Program-made: the position numbers and the translations under genes | DNA from: Acidobacteriota bacterium | Lineage (GTDB): Bacteria; Acidobacteriota; Terriglobia; Terriglobales; Acidobacteriaceae | DNA length: 10,497 bases | Direction: 5' to 3' | Assembly: GCA_021819255.1 (NCBI GenBank) | Contig: JAKART010000043.1 | Location: 1 to 10,497 of the forward strand | The notes under the pieces: generated by a model | What the model saw: the letters and a program-made list of their open reading frames with translations, nothing else | Databases searched by the model: none | What the model was told of the DNA's origin: nothing | Part shown: positions 6,168-10,497 of the stretch, piece after piece | How positions within the stretch are numbered: the first letter of the stretch is position 1 | Layout: each line of letters starts with the position of its first letter

Positions 6168-7151
6168 TCAACGCGACAGCCTGCGCATCACTTCGGTTGT
6201 GAGATAGGGTAGCGACTGGGTTAGTTCGGAGCGGTAAAGGAGCTCAAGCTTTGTTCTGAGAGGGATGCGGCGGCCCCACAGAACGGGGAGCAGCAGCCGT
6301 GCCTGAGCTCGCCTCCATTTTTCAGTCAGGCCGCGTTGCTCGCAATACTCCCTCTCGTTGCCCAACAGCGCATAAGTGGAGAGATTCAGCCGGTCGCTGA
6401 CCGTCTTCACGGAGTTCGACTCGTGCCAGCGATAACAGGCGACCGGCTGGTCGACCAGAACAAACCTATATCTCTTGGCCAGCTTGCGCCAGAGTTCCCA
6501 GTCCTCGACAGTATTGCCGTCCGTCCAACCGCCAACTTCACGGATGCACCGCGTCCGAACTAAGGTCGACATGGCCGGGAGATAGTTATTGCAGAGCAGG
6601 GACGGATAGGAGCCGAACTGTTCGCCTCGATAGTCGAATCCCTGCATGCCTGCAGTATGGAGCGCGAAGCAGGTTGAAAAGATTTGGCCGGAAGACCGCG
6701 CTGAAAAGGGGATAGCTTTGCGTCCCCCATCCAGGGCGATCCTCTCGCCGCTGCCGTCGATGAGCAGAGCATCACCGAACGCCGCTGCATAGCTCTCGTC
6801 CCGGGACGAAAGAGCCCCGACCAGCAACTCCTCTCGGTTTGGGAGAGCGATGTCGTCAGAGGCGAGAATGGAAAAAAACTCCCCACTGGCCAGCTCCAAT
6901 GCCTCATTCAGCGTGGCGGCGAGCCCCTTGTTCTCGCGGCAGATGTAAATGAATCGAACGAACCGCTCCTCGCATCGCTCCTTCAACTCCAGGGTCCTGC
7001 GATGGGAGTCATCGCGGGAGCCGTCGTTGATGACGATCAGTTCGATCTCCGTATAGGTCTGGTCAATGAGGCTCGAAATGCTTGCTGCCACGTATCGTTC
7101 GTGGTTATATACCGGGATCACAGCCGTTACTAGTGGTGAATTTTGATCCAT
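6168..7151 (-). CDS. GT2 family glycosyltransferase
   Basis: Inverting GT-A glycosyltransferase, probably adding one sugar of the repeat unit on the cytoplasmic face of the membrane. The 327-residue product starts MDQNSPLVTAVIPVYNHERY, the standard GT2 opening, followed by QTYTEIELIVINDGSRDDS, ENKGLAATLNEAL, the metal-binding DXD-type motif SDD at residues 98-100, and the ED acceptor motif VEDWELW at 215-220; CYRWHESNSV is the usual late block. I chose the ATG at 7151 because GGAAGG lies five bases upstream and the fold begins there; the frame is open to 7397 but that extension is not protein-like. It opposes the fdt-wzx run and faces away from the wzy-like gene, so it needs its own promoter in the 617-bp gap. 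Donor and acceptor cannot be predicted. Confidence 0.9.
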   Translation of the reverse strand: MDQNSPLVTAVIPVYNHERYVAASISSLIDQTYTEIELIVINDGSRDDSHRRTLELKERCEERFVRFIYICRENKGLAATLNEALELASGEFFSILASDDIALPNREELLVGALSSRDESYAAAFGDALLIDGSGERIALDGGRKAIPFSARSSGQIFSTCFALHTAGMQGFDYRGEQFGSYPSLLCNNYLPAMSTLVRTRCIREVGGWTDGNTVEDWELWRKLAKRYRFVLVDQPVACYRWHESNSVKTVSDRLNLSTYALLGNEREYCEQRGLTEKWRRAQARLLLPVLWGRRIPLRTKLELLYRSELTQSLPYLTTEVMRRLSR

Positions 7152-7768
7152 GAACACCTTCCGAGCTCGGTCCCCGCTCATCCGGACACCGCTCACCGCT
7201 AAGCTACACCACCATGCGTTCGTCCCGTCCGACCGCTCTTCGGTTAGTTTAACACTCGCAGCCGCGAGAAACCGGGGCGCGCGGTCGGCGCCAGAGGCGA
7301 AGGGGCAGCAGGCCGATGCTGCCGCCCAAACACGGCTTCTGACACCCCCCGTTCCCCGAGAAATGACGAGTGGATGGCGCGCATGGCGGCTTCCCATTCG
7401 CGCTTCGTGCCAGCTGAGGAGGGTCTACTCACGTACCGACTACATGCAAACCAGCAGGCGGGCCTCCTGCGCTAGGGCCCCACGGTCGGGTGAGGCGAAC
7501 CCGCCAGCGGGACGGTACAATGCCTGTGTGCGGCGCGGCTGTACAATGGTCTGAGACGGTGCGCGAGTGAGGGATCCGGGAAATCTTCGCTGGAGCCCCA
7601 GCAGGACACTGAGGGGACGGTTCGCAAAAGGGGGGCTCTGGGCGGCTCCCGGCGCAGCCCGCCTCGCACGGCCCTGATATGTTTTTCCCCGCGCCCGCTC
7701 GTATCGTCACTATTCGACTTGCCCTAGCACGATGATCAAAGAAACCTACAGCCTTAACAACCAGGAGC
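7152..7768. other. Long non-coding divergent intergenic region
   Basis: 617 bases without a supportable gene between two divergent genes; it should hold promoters for both. Visible elements: a perfect 10-bp palindrome CCGAGCTCGG at 7161-7170 just upstream of the glycosyltransferase ribosome site; a 7-bp perfect stem GGCAGCA (7304-7310), loop of six, TGCTGCC (7317-7323); CCCGC-CA-GCGGG at 7500-7511; and GTACAATG twice (7515-7522, 7541-7548). From about 7676 on, toward the wzy-like gene, the DNA becomes less GC-rich. Open frames here give no family-like protein. Confidence 0.6.
7515..7548 (+). repeat. Direct repeat GTACAATG, two copies 26 bp apart
   Basis: GTACAATG occurs at 7515-7522 and 7541-7548, both followed within a few bases by CTG. 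TACAAT matches five of six bases of the sigma70 -10 box, so these could be two plus-strand -10 elements, but no good -35 sits 16-18 bases upstream of either. The copies could also be binding sites: 26 bp is about two and a half helical turns. Confidence 0.3.
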
Positions 7769-9064
7769 ATGACTAAAAAGCGCCTTATCGGAGTCGCGGA
7801 CTGTAGGGGGCCCAGGCTAGATGCGCGGGTCGGGTATCAGTCGGCGGTTGTCGATCAGTTTCGATGTATCGCGGGCAGGGTGCTTTTTTGCCTCGTTACG
7901 TTTGAAGCCGCGCTCTTTGGCAGCGGAAGAATGCTGCAGGTCGGGCCATGGACGGCGAAAATGGTCCTCTATTTTATAGTATTGCTCTATACCATATGGA
8001 GTCTGCTTTGCCTTACTCGCATCCGCCTTTCGACTGCCTTGCTCCTGGCTTCCTTCGGGGCGATGCTGTGTGGCGGACTTGTTAACGGCATAGGCCATGA
8101 CGCCAATTTGAAGTTTCTGGGAGAGGATCTCAGCCCCCTCCTGTCATTTCTTGTTCTCCCCTTTTATGAGATGACAATTGACAGCAGGCACGCAATCTAT
8201 AGGGCTATCAATATGATTGAAATGGCAGCAGCGATTATGGCCGCGGGATACGGGGTTCTTATAGGGAGCATCCTCTCGGGAGCGGTGTCTTTTAAGGCAC
8301 TTTATATCTGGCTTACGACTGTTGGTGGGGATGACTTTATTTTTGAGGGGACTGGCGGAAAGGTGTTTTACAAGGGGGCTCTTTTTATTGCGATCGCTCT
8401 CATCTTCCTTCTGTTTAAAAAACAGCGGGCCGCGAAGATCGGCTCTTTGTTCCTGTTTTTGAGCCTATTTGTCGTTGGTGTGCGCGGCTTTTTCTTGGCG
8501 TTAACGCTTTGCGGCGTTATTTACGTCCTTATTGGCCCGATAAAAACTATCAAGCGGCTAATTTTTCTCGCTGGCTCGGTTCTAGCTGCGCTTATCGTTC
8601 TCCCGCATATTTTTGCTTTGTCAGGCGACAAGGGAGCGTCCAATTCAGACCGTATAGTGACGACTTTCCAGGTATCGTCCCGTGTGACTATTCCAAGCTT
8701 CTTTGTGGGGCATGGTTTTGGGATTGGGGTGCCCATAAGACCTGAACATATGGAAAACGTCTATCTCGAGATTTTCCACAAACAGGGGATTGTTGGCTTG
8801 CTTTGGTGGGGTGCCCTAGTTGTGACGCTAATTGCACGGTTTGCAAAGGCCGTCAAGGCGGGCAACCAAGATCTTGCGTATCCTCTTTTTCTATCGGCTA
8901 TGTTTATATGCGCAGAGTCCGCCACAAATCCTTTTCTGAACAACCCAATCGGGATGTACCCTTTCCTTATATGCTTCGCTAGCCTTGGCGTGCTGGCTGA
9001 GCCGGGCGGCCCCAGGGAGGCACCGGGCAGCTCCACGCCCCGCGGACCGACGCAGGCGACGTGA
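7769..9064 (+). CDS. wzy: Wzy-like O-antigen polymerase/ligase family membrane protein
   Basis: Predicted polytopic inner-membrane protein of 431 residues that would polymerise flipped repeat units in the periplasm; a ligase of the WaaL type is the alternative. About ten hydrophobic segments are visible from residue 45 on. The C-terminal half has the pattern of this superfamily: an Arg-led helix RGFFLALTL, a periplasmic loop with GHGFGIGVP near residue 314, then HMENVYLEIFHKQGIVGLLWWG, resembling the GHGxG...N.yL....e.GiiG block. Wzy sequences are poorly conserved, so the name rests on topology, this block and the wzx/GT context. The ATG at 7769 has AGGAG only one base before it, an unusually tight spacing, but no better start exists for 50 codons. 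The gene is much less GC-rich than its neighbours except for its last 20-odd codons (PGGPREAPGSSTPRGPTQ), which return to high GC. Confidence 0.75.
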   Translation: MTKKRLIGVADCRGPRLDARVGYQSAVVDQFRCIAGRVLFCLVTFEAALFGSGRMLQVGPWTAKMVLYFIVLLYTIWSLLCLTRIRLSTALLLASFGAMLCGGLVNGIGHDANLKFLGEDLSPLLSFLVLPFYEMTIDSRHAIYRAINMIEMAAAIMAAGYGVLIGSILSGAVSFKALYIWLTTVGGDDFIFEGTGGKVFYKGALFIAIALIFLLFKKQRAAKIGSLFLFLSLFVVGVRGFFLALTLCGVIYVLIGPIKTIKRLIFLAGSVLAALIVLPHIFALSGDKGASNSDRIVTTFQVSSRVTIPSFFVGHGFGIGVPIRPEHMENVYLEIFHKQGIVGLLWWGALVVTLIARFAKAVKAGNQDLAYPLFLSAMFICAESATNPFLNNPIGMYPFLICFASLGVLAEPGGPREAPGSSTPRGPTQAT

Positions 9065-9283
9065 ATTGAGGAGGAGGCTGGCCTTGCCCGCGCGAAACGC
9101 ATCCCTCGGCGGGCTGCAACAGCGGAGGCAGACGAAGTTGTGGAACGGGAGGCGGGCACACGTTGGGGCCCAAGCAGGAAGCGACGCCTCTTGCGGGGCC
9201 GGGCAAGAAGGTTTGAGGCGCGACGCGAGCCGCTCAGCTTTCAGATGCAGCGGGGCGTCCCCGAAGAATAATTGAGAGTAGGT
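9065..9283. other. Intergenic gap before the tandem glycosyltransferase
   Basis: 219 GC-rich bases with no recognisable gene. A strong ribosome-site-like GAGGAGGAGG at 9069-9078 is followed only by CTG/TTG codons and a short frame to a TGA at 9273, with no family-like translation. GAATAATT at 9266-9273 matches the -10 region of the fdt promoter (2541-2548) but lacks a good -35. The next gene may simply be read through from the wzy-like gene. Confidence 0.45.
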
Positions 9284-10497
9284 GTGACCGAATTGCCTGA
9301 TCCATCCAAATTACGGATATTGGCGGTTATAGCTCTGTATCGGCAGAACGCGAGCAAGGCGGTCGCGTTTCAGAGCCTCCAGCTCGCAGCCGGCAGCCTC
9401 CCCAATGCGCAGATTGACCTTCAGATTCTCCTTTACGACAATGCCCCAGCCGCAGCTCCTCCCGATCGGCTTCCAAAGGGCGTCGCTTATGCGGCGGCAG
9501 CTCGCAATGAAGGCGTCGCTGGCGCTTATAATGTGGCGCTTCGAGAAGCGATGCGATATGGCTGCCGTTGGATCGTGACCCTTGACCAGGACACACAGGC
9601 TCCGCCGGATTATCTGCAACGCCTGCTTTCGATTGCGGGCGGCCTTGAGGGCTTGACGGGCGTCGGGGCGGTTGTCCCCCATCTTTGCCAAAGAGGGAGG
9701 GTGCTGTCCCCGACCCGCATTCGCCCCTGGGGCGTCAGCTACCTCCCGCTCCACAGTGCCGGAGTTGGAGTTGGAGAGATCCACGCCTTCAATTCGGGTT
9801 GCCTGTTTCGGCGCGAGGCTCTTGAGCAGATCGGGGGCTTTGACGACCGGTTCTGGCTCGACTACCAGGACGCCACTGTGTTTCGAAGGCTTTATCAGTG
9901 CGGAAAGCGAGTCTACATTGCGGATGGGTTGAGGCTGGAGCACGAACTCTCCCTGATCTCGGGGCAGCCGCCGAGTCCCGCACGCTTTCAAAATTATCTG
10001 CTGGCCGAGTCCGCCTATTACGACATGTACCGGGGAAACGTTGCCGGCCTTGTGCTTACGGGAAAGACTCTCTGGCGCTTTTGTCGGTTGCAGGCAAAGA
10101 ATCGCGGTCCAGAGATCCGGAAGCTGGCATGGGCCGGCCTGCTGCGCCGCCTCTTTCGGTCGAGGAGGGCACGGACCGAAGAGTGGCTGAGCGACCTCGG
10201 CGAGCGGATGCCCGGCGCGGCGGACGCTTGGGCAAGGAGGAGCAACGGCGACCAACCCAGCGTATCAGTTTGCATGGCGGCTTTTAACGGCAGCCTGTAT
10301 ATCACGCAACAATTGGATTCGATCCTGATGCAGCTCGGCCCCGATGATGAAGTCGTCATTGTGGATGACGCCTCCAGCGACCAGACGGTGGAGAGGATAC
10401 TGAGTTTGGGAGACAAGAGGATTCGGCTGCTTCGGCATGATAGAAACTATGGCGTACTGCGAACCTTTGAAGACGCTCTACGGGCTGCATACGGGAG
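9284..10497 (+). CDS. Tandem GT2-GT2 glycosyltransferase (rhamnosyltransferase-like N-domain), 3'-partial
   Basis: One frame stays open from an in-frame stop at 9269 to the right edge, giving at least 404 residues. Domain 1 (about residues 8-240) is GT2 of the WbbL/rhamnosyltransferase kind: LRILAVIALYRQN, LLYDNAP, RNEGVAGAYNVALREA, the metal motif LDQDTQ with Asp101/Asp103, FNSGCLFRREAL, and the acceptor motif WLDYQDATVFRRLY (Asp193, Asp196). A linker of about 80 residues rich in Arg and Trp follows. Domain 2 opens at about residue 325 with PSVSVCMAAFNGSLYITQQL and reaches VIVDDASSDQT (Asp361, Asp362) and RHDRNYG before the window ends, again a GT2 start. I chose the GTG at 9284; TTG at 9272 is an alternative. 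No stop or coupled start separates the domains, so this looks like a real fusion adding two sugars, or one domain may be inactive. Sugar specificity is inference. Confidence 0.85.
   Translation, partial: MTELPDPSKLRILAVIALYRQNASKAVAFQSLQLAAGSLPNAQIDLQILLYDNAPAAAPPDRLPKGVAYAAAARNEGVAGAYNVALREAMRYGCRWIVTLDQDTQAPPDYLQRLLSIAGGLEGLTGVGAVVPHLCQRGRVLSPTRIRPWGVSYLPLHSAGVGVGEIHAFNSGCLFRREALEQIGGFDDRFWLDYQDATVFRRLYQCGKRVYIADGLRLEHELSLISGQPPSPARFQNYLLAESAYYDMYRGNVAGLVLTGKTLWRFCRLQAKNRGPEIRKLAWAGLLRRLFRSRRARTEEWLSDLGERMPGAADAWARRSNGDQPSVSVCMAAFNGSLYITQQLDSILMQLGPDDEVVIVDDASSDQTVERILSLGDKRIRLLRHDRNYGVLRTFEDALRAAYG

Noticed and set aside
7185..7215. tRNA D-arm-like words (GTAGCTTAGCGG) on the minus strand
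   Set aside because: No anticodon arm with a 7-base loop and no T-arm GTTC-like block at the right spacing, so a tRNA cannot be folded.
7150..7554. Plus-strand open frame in the divergent gap
   Set aside because: The translation is Arg/Ser/Ala-rich, no family is recognised, and its start overlaps the start region of the divergent glycosyltransferase.
9266..9273. Separate promoter (GAATAATT) for the tandem glycosyltransferase
   Set aside because: The -10-like word is good but no -35-like hexamer is found 16-18 bases upstream, and the predicted start would leave almost no leader.
9311..10255. Minus-strand open frame of 314 codons
   Set aside because: It is antisense to the tandem GT2 gene, whose plus-strand translation has clear family motifs. 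The minus frame is a by-product of high-GC codon use and has no recognisable domain.

Overview
This is a GC-rich bacterial window. The left third is a patchwork of housekeeping and accessory genes, and the right two thirds are part of a surface-polysaccharide (O-antigen or exopolysaccharide) locus. The gene families and the high GC fit a soil-type Gram-negative lineage; Acidobacteriota is my guess, but nothing here fixes the taxon. There are no rRNA, tRNA, CRISPR or recognisable transposase genes.

Left part (1-2510): the window opens inside a TrxC-like thioredoxin gene. A small two-helix membrane protein follows, then a YecD-type isochorismatase-fold gene that has lost its 5' part. A VapBC toxin-antitoxin pair lies on the minus strand, with an AT-richer patch in front of vapB that probably holds its promoter and operator. 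Between vapB and the sugar genes is about 640 bp without a convincing gene. It carries a 58-bp near-identical copy of a piece of the thioredoxin gene, still in the thioredoxin reading frame of the local open frame. The truncated isochorismatase and the duplicated thioredoxin piece mark this as a rearranged stretch beside the polysaccharide locus.

Polysaccharide part (2511-10497): a good sigma70-like promoter, bracketed by an 11-bp perfect inverted repeat, precedes four tightly packed plus-strand genes. These are a left-handed beta-helix N-acetyltransferase (FdtC/QdtC type), a 3,4-ketoisomerase (FdtA/QdtA type), a PLP aminotransferase (FdtB/QdtB type) and a Wzx flippase. The first three convert dTDP-4-keto-6-deoxyglucose into a dTDP-3-acetamido-3,6-dideoxyhexose (Fuc3NAc or Qui3NAc). 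The genes that make the starting nucleotide sugar (rmlA, rmlB) are not in the window. A GT2 glycosyltransferase faces them on the minus strand. A 617-bp non-coding stretch follows, then a polytopic Wzy/ligase-like protein of clearly lower GC, and finally a long open frame with two GT2 domains in tandem that runs off the right edge.

Taken together, the right part can make a 3-acetamido-dideoxy sugar, transfer it with at least two glycosyltransferase polypeptides, flip the repeat unit (Wzx) and polymerise it (Wzy): a standard Wzx/Wzy-dependent pathway. I found no clearly new biological system. The observations most worth a check are the bracketed promoter with competing stem-loops, the duplicated thioredoxin fragment, the composition break inside the wzy-like gene and the tandem GT2 fusion.
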